Part shown: positions 14,735 through 28,892 of the stretch, one piece after another
Numbering within the stretch: position 1 is the first letter of the stretch
Layout: each line of letters starts with the position of its first letter
Source: Saussurea involucrata
Taxonomy: Eukaryota > Streptophyta > Magnoliopsida > Asterales > Asteraceae
Direction of reading: 5' to 3'
NCBI GenBank assembly: GCA_033807775.1
Contig: JAWVWS010001045.1
Location: 310,001-374,000 of the forward strand
DNA: 64,000 nt
Notes under the pieces: model-generated
Told to the model about the DNA's origin: nothing
The model's database searches: none
What the model saw: only the letters and a program-made list of their open reading frames with translations
Program-made: the position numbers and the translations under genes

Positions 14735-15289
14735 TATATTATACACCTCAATCAGACCAATGAGTGAGTGATTTTATACGGATTTTTCAACAAACAGAAC
14801 TTTATGCTTAGATCTAAGTCCAAAACCCGATGAACCCGAAAACCGATTAGACCCAAAGTCCGAAACTCGAACTTTACTTAGGAAGGGTTTCGGGGCCTGT
14901 TTTGTCCACCCAAAACCCGATCGGGATGGGGGTTTTTCGGCCCGACCCGACCCGACCGATGCTCACCCCTAGTTTTTAGTAGAAAACAACTTTGAAAAGT
15001 TACAGCTTCCGTCCTACAAGCGTTTTGACGGATTACCCATACTTAGAGAACAAATTAAGATTTGACATCTAAATTAAAAACGTACTACTATTTCTTAGGA
15101 ATCTAATCGTCTAAAATGCATATTTTTTGGATCAATAACCAGTTTTATATGAATTTTACAAAAACAGTGCGCAAAACCCGTTTTAACATGACCAGTTTTG
15201 GAAATACATTATTTCGAGCCCTTTTAAGTCGTAATTAGATCTCGTTGTAAACTAGAAAGTTGTTCTAGACACAGAGAGCTTTCCATCGA
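14735..15289 (+). repeat. M27, 555-bp short monomer
   Basis: 14-bp loss combined with gtccaaaacccg and gacggattaccc; the same combination is present in M31, so these two short forms are related by duplication. Confidence 0.9.
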
Positions 15290-15844
15290 TATATTATACA
15301 CCTCAATCAGACCAATGAGTGAGTGATTTTATACGGATTTTTCAACAAACAGAACTTTATGCTTAGATCTAAGTCCGAAACCCGATGAACCCGAAAACCG
15401 ATTAGACCCAAAGTCCGAAACTCGAACTTTACTTAGGAAGGGTTTCGGGACCTGTTTTGTCCACCCAAAACCCGATCGGGATGGGGGTTTTTCGGCCCGA
15501 CCCGACCCGACCGATGCTCACCCCTAGTTTTTAGTAGAAAACAACTTTGAAAAGTTACAGCTTCCGTCCTACAAGCGTTTTGACGATTTACCCATACTTA
15601 GAGAACAAATTAAGATTTGACATCTAAATTAAAAACGTACTACTATTTCTTAGGAATCTAATCGTCTAAAATGCATATTTTTTGGATCAATGACCAATTT
15701 TATATGAATTTTACAAAAACAGTGCGCAAAACCCGTTTTAACATGACCAGTTTTGGAAATACATTATTTCGAGCCCCTTAAAGTCGCAATTAGATCTCGT
15801 TGTAAACTAGAAAGTTGTTCTAGACACAGAGAGCTTTCCATCGA
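15290..15844 (+). repeat. M28, 555-bp short monomer
   Basis: 14-bp loss with gtccgaaacccg and gggacctg; it lies directly after the short M27, the only place in the window with two short monomers side by side. Confidence 0.9.
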
Positions 15845-16982
15845 TATATTATACACCTCAATCAGACCAATGAGTGAGTGATTTTATACGGATTTTTCAA
15901 CAAACAGAACTTTATGCTTAGATCTAAGTCCGAAACCCGATGAACCCGACCCGATGAACCCGAAAACCGCTTGGACCCAAAGTCCGAAACTCGAACTTTA
16001 CTTAGGAAGGGTTTCAGGGCCTGTTTTGTCCACCCAAAACCCGATCGGGATGGGGGTTTTTCGGCCCGACCCGACCCGACCGATGCTCACCCCGAGTTTT
16101 TAGTAGAAAACAACTTTGAAAAGTTACAGCTTCCGTCCTACAAGCGTTTTGACGATTTACCCATACTTAGAGAACAAATTAAGATTTGACATCTAAATTA
16201 AAAACGTACTACTATTTCTTAGGAATCTAATCGTCTAAAATGCATATTTTTTGGATCAATCACCAATTTTATATGAATTTTACCAAAACAGTGCGCAAAA
16301 CCCGTTTTAACATGACCAGTTTTGGAAATACATTATTTCGAGCCCCTTAAAGTCGCAATTAGATCTCGTTGTAAACTAGAAAGTTGTTCTAGACACAGAG
16401 AGCTTTCCATCGATATATTATACACCTCAATCAGACCAATGAGTGAGTGATTTTATACGGATTTTTCAACAAACAGAACTTTATGCTTAGATCTAAGTCC
16501 GAAACCCGATGAACCCGACCCGATGAACCCGAAAACCGATTAGACCCAAAGTCCGAAACTCGAACTTTACTTAGGAAGGGTTTCGGGGCCTGTTTTGTCC
16601 ACCCAAAACCCGATCGGGATGGGGGTTTTTCGGCCCGACCCGACCCGACCGATGCTCACCCCTAGTTTTTAGTAGAAAACAACTTTGAAAAGTTACAGCT
16701 TCCGTCCTACAAGCGTTTTGACGATTTACCCATACTTAGAGAACAAATTAAGATTTGACATCTAAATTAAAAACGTACTACTATTTCTTAGGAATCTAAT
16801 CGTCTAAAATGCATATTTTTTGGATCAATCACCAATTTTATATGAATTTTACAAAAACAGTGCGCAAAACCCGTTTTAACATGACCAGTTTTGGAAATAC
16901 ATTATTGCGAGCCCCTTAAAGTCGCAATTAGATCTCGTTGTAAACTAGAAAGTTGTTCTAGACACAGAGAGCTTTCCATCGA

Positions 16983-17537
16983 TATATTATACACCTCAAT
17001 CAGACCAATGAGTGAGTGATTTTATACGGATTTTTCAACAAACAGAACTTTATGCTTAGATCTAAGTCCAAAACCCGATGAACCCGAAAACCGATTAGAC
17101 CCAAAGTCCGAAACTCGAACTTTACTTAGGAAGGGTTTCGGGGCCTGTTTTGTCCACCCAAAACCCGATCGGGATGGGGGTTTTTCGGCCCGACCCGACC
17201 CGACCGATGCTCACCCCTAGTTTTTAGTAGAAAACAACTTTGAAAAGTTACAGCTTCCGTCCTACAAGCGTTTTGACGGATTACCCATACTTAGAGAACA
17301 AATTAAGATTTGACATCTAAATTAAAAACGTACTACTATTTCTTAGGAATCTAATGGTCTAAAATGCATATTTTTTGGATCAATCACCAATTTTATATGA
17401 ATTTTACAAAAACAGTGCGCAAAACCCGTTTTAACATGACCAGTTTTGGAAATACATTATTTCGAGCCCCTTAAAGTCGCAATTAGATCTCGTTGTAAAC
17501 TAGAAAGTTGTTCTAGACACAGAGAGCTTTCCATCGA
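16983..17537 (+). repeat. M31, 555-bp short monomer
   Basis: 14-bp loss, shared marks with M27 (see the 2248-bp spaced duplication), and a private taatggtct in place of taatcgtct. Confidence 0.9.
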
Positions 17538-19244
17538 TATATTATACACCTCAATCAGACCAATGAGTGAGTGATTTTATACGGATTTTTCAACAAACAG
17601 AACTTTATGCTTAGATCTAAGTCCGAAACCCGATGAACCCGACCCGATGAACCCGAAAACCGATTAGACCCAAAGTCCGAAACTCGAACTTTACTTAGGA
17701 AGGGTTTCGGGGCCTGTTTTGTCCACCCAAAACCCGATCGGGATGGGGTTTTTTCGGCCCGACCCGACCCGACCGATGCTCACCCCTAGTTTTTAGTAGA
17801 AAACAACTTTGAAAAGTTACAGCTTCCGTCCTACAAGCGTTTTGACGATTTACCCATACTTAGAGAACAAGTTAAGATTTGACATCTAAATTAAAAACGT
17901 ACTACTATTTCTTAGGAATCTAATCGTCTAAAATGCATATTTTTTGGATCAATCACCAATTTTATATGAATTTTACAAAAACAGTGCGCAAAACCCGTTT
18001 TAACATGACCAGTTTTGGAAATACATTATTTCGAGCCCCTTAAAGTCGCAATTAGATCTCGTTGTAAACTAGAAAGTTGTTCTAGACACAGAGAGCTTTC
18101 CATCGATATATTATACACCTCAATCAGACCAATGAGTGAGTGATTTTATACGGATTTTTCAACAAACAGAACTTTATGCTTAGATCTAAGTCCGAAACCC
18201 GATGAACCCGACCCGATGAACCCGAAAACCGATTAGACCCAAAGTCCGAAACTCGAACTTTACTTAGGAAGGGTTTCGGGGCCTGTTTTGTCCACCCAAA
18301 ACCCGATCGAGATGGGGTTTTTTCGGCCCGACCCGACCCGACCGATGCTCACCCCTAGTTTTTAGTAGAAAACAACTTTGAAAAGTTACAGCTTCCGTCC
18401 TACAAGCGTTTTGACGATTTACCCATACTTAGAGAACAAATTAAGATTTGACATCTAAATTAAAAACGTACTACTATTTCTTAGGAATCTAATCGTCTAA
18501 AATGCATATTTTTTGGATCAATCACCAATTTTATATGAATTTTACAAAAACAGTGCGCAAAACCCGTTTTAACATGACCAGTTTTGGAAATACATTATTT
18601 CGAGCCCCTTAAAGTCGCAATTAGATCTCGTTGTAAACTAGAAAGTTGTTCTAGACACAGAGAGCTTTCCATCGATATATTATACACCTCAATCAGACCA
18701 ATGAGTGAGTGATTTTATACGGATTTTTCAACAAACAGAACTTTATGCTTAGATCTAAGTCCGAAACCCGATGAACCCGACCCGATGAACTCGAAAACCG
18801 ATTAGACCCAAAGTCCGAAACTTGAACTTTACTTAGGAAGGGTTTCGGGGCCTGTTTTGTCCACCCAAAACCCGATCGGGATGGGGGTTTTTCGGCCCGA
18901 CCCGACCCGACCGATGCTCACCCCTAGTTTTTAGTAGAAAACAACTTTGAAAAGTTACAGCTTCCGTCCTACAAGCGTTTTGACGATTTACCCATACTTA
19001 GAGAACAAATTAAGATTTGACATCTAAATTAAAAACGTACTACTATTTCTTAGGAATCTAATCGTCTAAAATGCATATTTTTTGGATCAATCACCAATTT
19101 TATATGAATTTTACAAAAACAGTGCGCAAAACCCGTTTTAACATGACCAGTTTTGGAAATACATTATTTCGAGCCCCTTAAAGTCGCAATTAGATCTCGT
19201 TGTAAACTAGAAAGTTGTTCTAGACACAGAGAGCTTTCCATCGA
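17538..19244 (+). repeat. Trimer higher-order repeat, copy 1 (M32-M34)
   Basis: 1707 bp. M32 is marked by gggatggggttttttcgg and caagttaag, M33 by gatcgagatgg, M34 by gaactcgaaaacc and aaacttgaac. All these marks recur in the same order exactly 1707 bp downstream. Confidence 0.9.
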
Positions 19245-20951
19245 TATATTATACACCTCAATCAGACCAATGAGTGAGTGATTTTATACGGATTTTTCAA
19301 CAAACAGAACTTTATGCTTAGATCTAAGTCCGAAACCCGATGAACCCGACCCGATGAACCCGAAAACCGATTAGACCCAAAGTCCGAAACTCGAACTTTA
19401 CTTAGGAAGGGTTTCGGGGCCTGTTTTGTCCACCCAAAACCCGATCGGGATGGGGTTTTTTCGGCCCGACCCGACCCGACCGATGCTCACCCCTAGTTTT
19501 TAGTAGAAAACAACTTTGAAAAGTTACAGCTTCCGTCCTACAAGCGTTTTGACGATTTACCCATACTTAGAGAACAAGTTAAGATTTGACATCTAAATTA
19601 AAAACGTACTACTATTTCTTAGGAATCTAATCGTCTAAAATGCATATTTTTTGGATCAATCACCAATTTTATATGAATTTTACAAAAACAGTGCGCAAAT
19701 ACCGTTTTAACATGACCAGTTTTGGAAATACATTATTTCGAGCCCCTTAAAGTCGCAATTAGATCTCGTTGTAAACTAGAAAGTTGTTCTAGACACAGAG
19801 AGCTTTCCATCGATATATTATACACCTCAATCAGACCAATGAGTGAGTGATTTTATACGGATTTTTCAACAAACAGAACTTTATGCTTAGATCTAAGTCC
19901 GAAACCCGATGAACCCGACCCGATGAACCCGAAAACCGATTAGACCCAAAGTCCGAAACTCGAACTTTACTTAGGAAGGGTTTCGGGGCCTGTTTTGTCC
20001 ACCCAAAACCCGATCGAGATGGGGTTTTTTCGGCCCGACCCGACCCGACCGATGCTCACCCCTAGTTTTTAGTAGAAAACAACTTTGAAAAGTTACAGCT
20101 TCCGCCCTACAAGCGTTTTGACGATTTACCCATACTTAGAGAACAAATTAAGATTTGACATCTAAATTAAAAACGTACTACTATTTCTTAGGAATCTAAT
20201 CGTCTAAAATGCATATTTTTTGGATCAATCACCAATTTTATATGAATTTTACAAAAACAGTGCGCAAAACCCGTTTTAACATGACCAGTTTTGGAAATAC
20301 ATTATTTCGAGCCCCTTAAAGTCGCAATTAGATCTCGTTGTAAACTAGAAAGTTGTTCTAGACACAGAGAGCTTTCCATCGATATATTATACACCTCAAT
20401 CAGACCAATGAGTGAGTGATTTTATACGGATTTTTCAACAAACAGAACTTTATGCTTAGATCTAAGTCCGAAACCCGATGAACCCGACCCGATGAACTCG
20501 AAAACCGATTAGACCCAAAGTCCGAAACTTGAACTTTACTTAGGTAGGGTTTCGGGGCCTGTTTTGTCCACCCAAAACCCGATCGGGATGGGGGTTTTTC
20601 GGCCCGACCCGACCCGACCGATGCTCACCCCTAGTTTTTAGTAGAAAACAACTTTGAAAAGTTACAGCTTCCGTCCTACAAGCGTTTTGACGATTTACCC
20701 ATACTTAGAGAACAATTTAAGATTTGACATCCAAATTAAAAACGTACTACTATTTCTTAGGAATCTAATCGTCTAAAATGCATATTTTTTGGATCAATCA
20801 CCAATTTTATATGAATTTTACAAAAACAGTGCGCAAAACCCGTTTTAACATGACCAGTTTTGGAAATACATTATTTCGAGCCCCTTAAAGTCGCAATTAG
20901 ATCTCGTTGTAAACTAGAAAGTTGTTCTAGTCACAGAGAGCTTTCCATCGA
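19245..20951 (+). repeat. Trimer higher-order repeat, copy 2 (M35-M37)
   Basis: 1707-bp tandem copy of M32-M34. Differences I saw are gcaaataccg in M35, tccgccct in M36, and ggtaggg, caatttaag, catccaaatt and ctagtcacag in M37. The small number of changes indicates a fairly recent duplication. Confidence 0.9.
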
Positions 20952-22657
20952 TATATTATACACCTCAATCAGACCAATGAGTGAGTGATTTTATACGGAA
21001 TTTTCAACAAACTGAACTTTATGCTTAGATCTAAGTCCGAAACCCGATGAACCCGACCCGATGAACCCGAAAACCGATTGGATCCAAAGTCCGAAACTCG
21101 AACTTTACTTAGGAAGGGTTTCGGGGCCTGTTTTGTCCACCCAAAACCCGATCGGGATGGGGTTTTGTTTGCCCGACCCGACCCGACCGATGCTCATCCG
21201 TAGTTTTTAGTAGAAAACAACTTTGAAAAGTTACAGTTTCCGTCCTACAAGCATTTTGACGATTTACCCATACTTAGAGAACAAATTAAGATTTGAAATC
21301 TAAATTAAAAACGTACTACTATTTCTTAGGAATCTAATCGTCTAAAATGCATATTTTTTGGATCAATCACCAATTTTATATGAATTTTACAAAAACAGTG
21401 TGCAAAACCCGTTTTAACATGACCAGTTTTGGAAATACATTATTTCGATCCCTTTAAAGTCGCAATTAGATCTCGTTGTAAACTAGAAAGTTGTTCTAGA
21501 CACAGAGAGCTTTCCATCGATATATTATACACCTCAATCAGACCAATGAGTGAGTGATTTTATACGGATTTTTCAACAAACAGAACTTTATGCTTATATC
21601 TAAGTCCGAAACCCGATGAACCCGACCCGATGAACCCGAAAACCGATTGGATCCAAAGTCCGAAACTCGAACTTTACTTAGGAAGGGTTTCGGGGCCTGT
21701 TTTGTCCACCCAAAACCCGATCGGGAGGGGGGTTTTTCGGCCCGACCCGACCCGACCGATGCTCACCCCTAGTTTTTAGTAGAAAACAACTTTGAAAAGT
21801 TACAGCTTCCGTCCTACAAGCGTTTTGACGATTTAGCCATACTTAGAGAACAAATTAAGATTTGACATCTAAATTAAAAACGTACTACTATTTCTTAGGA
21901 ATCTAATCGTCTAAAATGCATATTTTTTTGATCAATCACCAATTTTATATGAATTTTACAAAAACAGTGCGCAAAACCCGTTTTAACATGACCAGTTTTG
22001 GAAATACATTATTTCGAGCCCCTTAAAGTCGCAATTAGATCTCGTTGTAAAATAGAAAGTTGTTCTAGACACAGAGAGCTTTCCATCGATATATTATACA
22101 CCTCAATCAGACCAATGAGTGAGTGATTTTATACGGATTTTTCAACAAACAGAACTTTATGCTTAGATCTAAGTCCGAAACCCGATGAACCCGACCCGAT
22201 GAACCCGAAAACCGATTAGACCCAAAGTCCGAAACTCGAACTTTACTTAGGAAGGGTTTCGGGGCCTGTTTTGTCCACCCAAAACCCGATCGGGATGGGG
22301 GTTTTTCGGCCCGACCCGACTCGACCGATGCTCACCCCTAGTTTTTAGTAGAAAACAACTTTGAAAAGTTACAGCTTCCGTCCTACAAGCGTTTTGACGA
22401 TTTACCCATACTTAGAGACAAATTAAGATTTGACATCTAAATTAAAAACGTACTACTATTTCTTAGGAATCTAATCGTCTAAAATGCATATTTTTTGGAT
22501 CAATGACCAGTTTTATATGAATTTTACAAAAACAGTGCGCAAAACCCGTTTTAACATGACCAGTTTTGGAAATACATTATTTCGAGCCCCTTAAAGTCGC
22601 AATTAGATCTCGTTGTAAACTAGAAAGTTGTTCTAGACACAGAGAGCTTTCCATCGA
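20952..22657 (+). repeat. Divergent monomers M38-M40
   Basis: M38 is among the most divergent copies: tacggaattttc, aactgaac, gattggatcc, ttttgtttgccc, catccgtag, cagtttcc, gtgtgc and cgatccctttaaag. M39 has cttatatc, gattggatcc, gggagggggg and atttagcc. M40 is 568 bp (gagacaaatt). The set cagtttcc, gtgtgc, ccctttaaag followed by a gattggatcc monomer recurs at M57-M58, 19 monomers away, so this is an old lineage rather than sequencing noise. Confidence 0.8.
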
Positions 22658-25600
22658 TATATTATACACCTCAATCAGACCAATGAGTGAGTGATTTTAT
22701 ACGGATTTTTCAACAAACAGAACTTTATGCTTAGATCTAAGTCCGAAACCCGATGAACCCGACCCGATGAACCCGAAAACCGATTGGACCCAAAGTCCGA
22801 AACTCGAACTTTACTTAGGAAGGGTTTCGGGGCCTGTTTTTTCCACCCAAAACCCGATCGGGATGGGGGTTTTTCGGCCCGACCCGACCGATGCTCACCG
22901 CTAGTTTTTAGTATAAAACAACTTTGAAAAGTTACAGCTTCCGTCCTACAAGCGTTTTGACGATTTACCCATACTTAGAGAACAAACTAAGATTTGACAT
23001 CTAAATTAAAAACGTACTACTATTTCTTAGGAATCTAATCGTCTAAAATGCATATTTTTTGGATCAATGACCAATTTTATATGAATTTTACAAACACAGT
23101 GCGCAAAACCCGTTTTAACATGACCAGTTTTGGAAATACATTATTTCGAGCCCCTTAAAGTCGCAATTAGATCTCGTTGTAAACTAGAAAGTTGTTCTAG
23201 ACACAGAGAGCTTTCCATCAATATATTATACACCTCAATCAGACCAATGAGTGAGTGATTTTATACGGATTTTTCAACAAACAGAACTTTATGCTTAGAT
23301 CTAAGTCCGAAACCCGATGAACCCGACCAGATGAACCCGAAAACCGATTAGACCCAAAGTCCGAAACTCGAACTTTACTTAGGAAGGGTTTCGGGGCCTG
23401 TTTTGTCCACCCAAAACCCGATCGGGATGGGGGTTTTTCGGCCCGACCCGACCCGACCGATGCTCACCCCTAGTTTTTAGTAGAAAACAACTTTGAAAAG
23501 TTACAGCTTCCGTCCTACAAGCGTTTTGACGATTTACCCATACTTAGAGAACAAATTAAGATTTGACATCTAAATTAAAAACGTACTACTATTTCTTAGG
23601 AATCTAATCGTCTAAAATGCATATTTTTTGGATCAATGACCAATTTTATAAGAATTTTACAAAAACAGTGCGCAAAACCCGTTTTAACATGACCAGTTTT
23701 GGAAATACATTATTTCGAGCCCCTTAAAGTCGCAATTAGATCTCGTTGTAAACTAGAAAGTTGTTCTAGACACAGAGAGCTTTCCATCGATATATTATAC
23801 ACCTCAATCAGACCAATGAGTGAGTGATTTTATCGGATTTTTCAACAAACAGAACTTTATGCTTAGATCTAAGTCCGAAACCCGATGAACCCGACCCGAT
23901 GAACCCGAAAACCGATTAGACCCAAAGTCCGAAACTCGAACTTTACTTAGGAAGGGTTTCGGGGCCTGTTTTGTCCACCCAAAACCCGATCGGGATGGGG
24001 GTTTTTCGGCCCGACCCGACCCGACCGATGCTCACCCCTAGTTTTTAGTAGAAAACAACTTTGAAAAGTTACAGCTTCCGTCCTACAAGCGTTTTGACGA
24101 TTTACCCATACTTAGAGAACAAATTAAGATTTTACATCTAAATTAAAAACGTACTACTATTTCTTAGGAATCTAATCGTCTAAAATGCATATTTTTTGGA
24201 TCAATGACCAATTTTATATGAATTTTACAAAAACAGTGCGCAAAACCCGTTTTAACATGACCAGTTTTGGAAATACATTATTTCGAGCCCCTTAAAGTCG
24301 CAATTAGATCTCGTTGTAAACTAGAAAGTTGTTATAGACACAGAGAGCTTTCCATCGATATATTATACACCTCAATCAGACCAATGAGTGAGTGATTTTA
24401 TACGGATTTTTCAACAAACAGAACTTTATGCTTAGATCTAAGTCCGAAACCCGATGAACCCGACCCGATGAACCCGAAAACCGATTAGACCCGAAGTCCG
24501 AAACTCGAACTTTACTTAGGAAGGGTTTCGGGGCCTGTTTTGTCCACCCAAAACCCGATCGGGATGGGGGTTTTTCGGCCCGACCCGACCCGACCGATGC
24601 TCACCCCTAGGTTTTAGTAGAAAACAACTTTGAAAAGTTACAGCTTCCGTCCTACAAGCGTTTTGACGATTTACCCATACTTAGAGAACAAATTAAGATT
24701 TTACATCTAAATTAAAAACGTACTACTATTTCTTAGGAATCTAATCGTCTAAAATGCATATTTTTTGGATCAATGACCAATTTTATATGAATTTTACAAA
24801 AACAGTGCGCAAAACCCGTTTTAACATGACCAGTTTTGGAAATACATTATTTCGAGCCCCTTAAAGTCGCAATTAGATCTCGTTGTAAACTAGAAAGTTG
24901 TTCTAGACACAGAGAGCGTTCCATCGATATATTATACACCTCAATCAGACCAATGAGTGAGTGATTTTATACGGATTTTTCAACAAACAGAACTTTATGC
25001 TTAGATCTAAGTCCGAAACCCGATGAACCCGACCCGATGAACCCGAAAACCGATTGGACCCAAAGTCCGAAACTCGAACTTTACTTAGGAAGGGTTTCGG
25101 GGCCTGTTTTGTCCACCCAAAACCCGATCGGGATGGGGGTTTTTCGGCCCGACCCGACCCGACCGATGCTCACCGCTAGTTTTTAGTAGAAAACAACTTT
25201 GAAAAGTTACAACTTCCGTCCTACAAGCGTTTTGACGATTTACCCATACTTAGAGAACAAACTAAGATTTGACATCTAAATTAAAAACGTACTACTATTT
25301 CTTAGGAATCTAATCGTCTAAAATGCATATTTTTTGGATCAATCACCAATTTTATATGAATTTTACAAACACAGTGCGCAAAACCCGTTTTAACATGACC
25401 AGTTTTGGAAATACATTATTTCGAGCCCCTTAAAGTCGCAATTAGATCTCGTTGTAAACTAGAAAGTTGTTCTAGACACAGAGAGCTTTCCATCGATATA
25501 TTATACACCTCAATCAGACCAATGAGTGAGTGATTTTATACGGATTTTTCAACAAACAGAACTTTATGCTTAGATCTAAGTCCGAAACCCGATGAACCCG

Positions 25601-28341
25601 ACCAGATGAACCCGAAAACCGATTAGACCCAAAGTCCGAAACTCGAACTTTACTTAGGAAGGGTTTCGGGGCCTGTTTTGTCCACCCAAAACCCGATCGG
25701 GATGGGGGTTTTTCGGCCCGACCCGACCCGACCGATGCTCACCCCTAGTTTTTAGTAGAAAACAACTTTGAAAAGTTACAGCTTCCGTCCTACAAGCGTT
25801 TTGACGATTTACCCATACTTAGAGAACAAATTAAGATTTGACATCTAAATTAAAAACGTACTACTATTTCTTAGGAATCTAATCGTCTAAAATGCATATT
25901 TTTTGGATCAATGACCAATTTTATATGAATTTTACAAAAACAGTGCGCAAAACCCGTTTTAACATGACCAGTTTTGGAAATACATTATTTCGAGCCCCTT
26001 AAAGTCGCAATTAGATCTCGTTGTAAACTAGAAAGTTGTTCTAGACACAGAGAGCTTTCCATCGATATATTATACACCTCAATCAGACCAATGAGTGAGT
26101 GATTTTATACGGATTTTTCAACAAACAGAACTTTATGCTTAGATCTAAGTCCGAAACCCGATGAACCCGACCCGATGAACCCGAAAACCGATTAGACCCA
26201 AAGTCCGAAACTCGAACTTTACTTAGGAAGGGTTTCGGGGCCTGTTTTGTCCACCCAAAACCCGATCGGGATGGGGGTTTTTCGGCCCGACCCGACCCGA
26301 CCGATGCTCACCCCTAGTTTTTAGTAGAAAACAACTTTGAAAAGTTACAGCTTCCGTCCTACAAGCGTTTTGACGATTTACCCATACTTAGAGAACAAAT
26401 TAAGATTTGACATCTAAATTAAAAACGTACTACTATTTCTTAGGAATCTAATCGTCTAAAATGCATATTTTTTGGATCAATGACCAATTTTATATGAATT
26501 TTACAAAAACAGTGCGCAAAACCCGTTTTAACATGACCAGTTTTGGAAATACATTATTTCGAGCCCCTTAAAGTCGCAATTAGATCTCGTTGTAAACTAG
26601 AAAGTTGTTCTAGACACAGAGAGCTTTCCATCGATATATTATACACCTCAATCAGACCAATGAGTGAGTGATTTTATACGGATTTTTCAACAAACAGAAC
26701 TTTATGCTTAGATCTAAGTCCGAAACCCGATGAACCCGACCCGATGAACCCGAAAACCGATTGGACCCAAAGTCCGAAACTCGAACTTTACTTAGGAAGG
26801 GTTTCGGGGCCTGTTTTGTCCACCCAAAACCCGATCGGGATGGGGGTTTTTCGGCCCGACCCGACCCGACCGATGCTCACCGCTAGTTTTTAGTAGAAAA
26901 CAACTTTGAAAAGTTACAGCTTCCGTCCTACAAGCGTTTTGACGATTTACCCATACTTAGAGAACAAACTAAGATTTGACATCTAAATTAAAAACGTACT
27001 ACTATTTCTTAGGAATCTAATCGTCTAAAATGCATATTTTTTGGATCAATCACCAATTTTATATGAATTTTACAAACACAGTGCGCAAAACCCGTTTTAA
27101 CATGACCAGTTTTGGAAATACATTATTTCGAGCCCCTTAAAGTCGCAATTAGATCTCGTTGTAAACTAGAAAGTTGTTCTAGACACAGAGAGCTTTCCAT
27201 CGATATATTATACACCTCAATCAGACCAATGAGTGAGAGATTTTATACGGATTTTTCAACAAACAGAACTTTATGCTTAGATCTAAGTCCGAAACCCGAT
27301 GAACCCGACCAGATGAACCCGAAAACCGATTAGACCCAAAGTCCGAAACTCGAACTTTACTTAGGAAGGGTTTCGGGGCCGGTTTTGTCCACCCAAAACC
27401 CGATCGGGATGGGGGTTTTTCGGCCCGACCCGACCCGACCGATGCTCACCCCTAGTTTTTAGTAGAAAACAACTTTGAAAAGTTACAGCTTCCGTCCTAC
27501 AAGCGTTTTGACGATTTACCCATACTTAGAGAACAAATTAAGATTTGACATCTAAATTAAAAACGTACTACTATTTCTTAGGAATCTAATCGTCTAAAAT
27601 GCATATTTTTTGGATCAATGACCAATTTTATATGAATTTTACAAAAACAGTGCGCAAAACCCGTTTTAACATGACCAGTTTTGGAAATACATTATTTCGA
27701 GCCCCTTAAAGTCGCAATTAGATCTCGTTGTAAACTAGAAAGTTGTTCTAGACACAGAGAGATTTCCATCGATATATTATACACCTTAATCAGACCAATG
27801 AGTGAGTGATTTTATACGGATTTTTCAACAAACAGAACTTTATGCTTAGATCTAAGTCCGAAACCCGATGAACCCGACCCGATGAACCCGAAAACCGATT
27901 GGACCCAAAGTCCGAAACTCGAACTTTACTTAGGAAGGGTTTCGGGGCCTGTTTTGTCCACCCAAAACCCGATCGGGATGGGGGTTTTTCGGCCCGACCC
28001 GACCCGACCGATGCTCACCCCTAGTTTTTAGTAGAAAACAACTTTGAAAAGTTACAGCTTCCGTCCTACAAGCGTTTTGACGATTTACCCATACTTAGAG
28101 AACAAACTAAGATTTGACATCTAAATTAAAAATGTACTACTATTTCTTAGGAATCTAATCGTCTAAAATGCATATTTTTTGGATCAATCACCAATTTTAT
28201 ATGAATTTTACAAAAACAGTGCGCAAAACCCGTTTTAACATGACCAGTTTTGGAAATACATTATTTCGAGCCCCTTAAAGTCGCAATTAGATCTCGTTGT
28301 AAACTAGAAAGTTGTTCTAGTCACAGAGAGATTTCCATCGA
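22658..28341 (+). repeat. M41-M50, irregular 3- to 4-monomer periodicity
   Basis: A marker pair recurs three times: a gattgg monomer with caccgctag, aactaag and acaaacacag, followed by one with gaccagatgaaccc and gattagaccc. It occurs at M41-M42 (22658), M45-M46 (24928) and M48-M49 (26635), spaced 2270 and 1707 bp. M41 is 564 bp through loss of one cccga pentamer. M43 is 568 bp (tttatcgg). M49 carries gagtgagagatt, giving a 73-codon open frame without coding character. Confidence 0.8.
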
Positions 28342-28892
28342 TATATTATACACCTCAATCAGACCAATGAGTGAGAGAACAAACAGAACTTTATGCTTAG
28401 ATCTAAGTCCGAAACCCGATGAACCCGACCCGATGAACCCGAAAACCGATTAGACCCAAAGTCCGAAACTCGAACTTTACTTAGGAAGGGTTTCGGGGCC
28501 TGTTTTGTCCACCCAAAACCCGATCGGGATGGGGGTTTTTCGGCCCGACCCGACCCGACCGATGCTCACCCCTAGTTTTTAGTAGAAAACAACTTTGAAA
28601 AGTTACAGCTTCCGTCCTACAAGCGTTTTGACGATTTACCCATACTTAGAGAACAAATTAAGATTTTACATCTAAATTAAAAACGTACTACTATTTCTTA
28701 GGAATCTAATCGTCTAAAATGCATATTTTTTGGATCAATGACCAATTTTATATGAATTTTACAAAAACAGTGCGCAAAACCCGTTTTAACATGACCAGTT
28801 TTGGAAATACATTATTTCGAGCCCCTTAAAGTCGCAATTAGATCTCGTTGTAAACTAGAAAGTTGTTCTAGACACAGAGAGCTTTCCATCGA
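28342..28892 (+). repeat. M51, 551-bp monomer with an 18-bp deletion
   Basis: Compared with other copies, 18 bp are missing after gagtgagaga (junction near 28379). The gagaga variant it carries is also found in M49, so the two are probably related. The change creates a 67-codon open frame (28250-28453) that spans the M50/M51 boundary. I see no reason to call it a gene. Confidence 0.9.

Larger units (their letters stand above)
12459..17537 (+). repeat. M23-M31, with a 2248-bp spaced duplication
   Basis: Nine monomers including three short 555-bp forms (M27, M28, M31). The end of M26 plus M27 matches the end of M30 plus M31 at +2248 bp. Shared rare marks are ttgcgagcc (14659 and 16907), gtccaaaacccg, loss of the 14-bp unit, and gacggattaccc (15031 and 17279). 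M27 also has a private gcccttttaagtcgtaatt. M29 has accgcttgg and ccccgag, which open a 72-codon frame that I do not consider coding. Confidence 0.8.

Noticed and set aside
15971..16189. 72-codon frame in M29
   Set aside because: Created by accgcttgg and ccccgag changes private to one monomer; not kept in the other copies.
27112..28453. 73- and 67-codon frames across M48/M49 and M50/M51
   Set aside because: They span monomer boundaries and depend on gagtgagaga or the 18-bp deletion; in other copies stops interrupt them.
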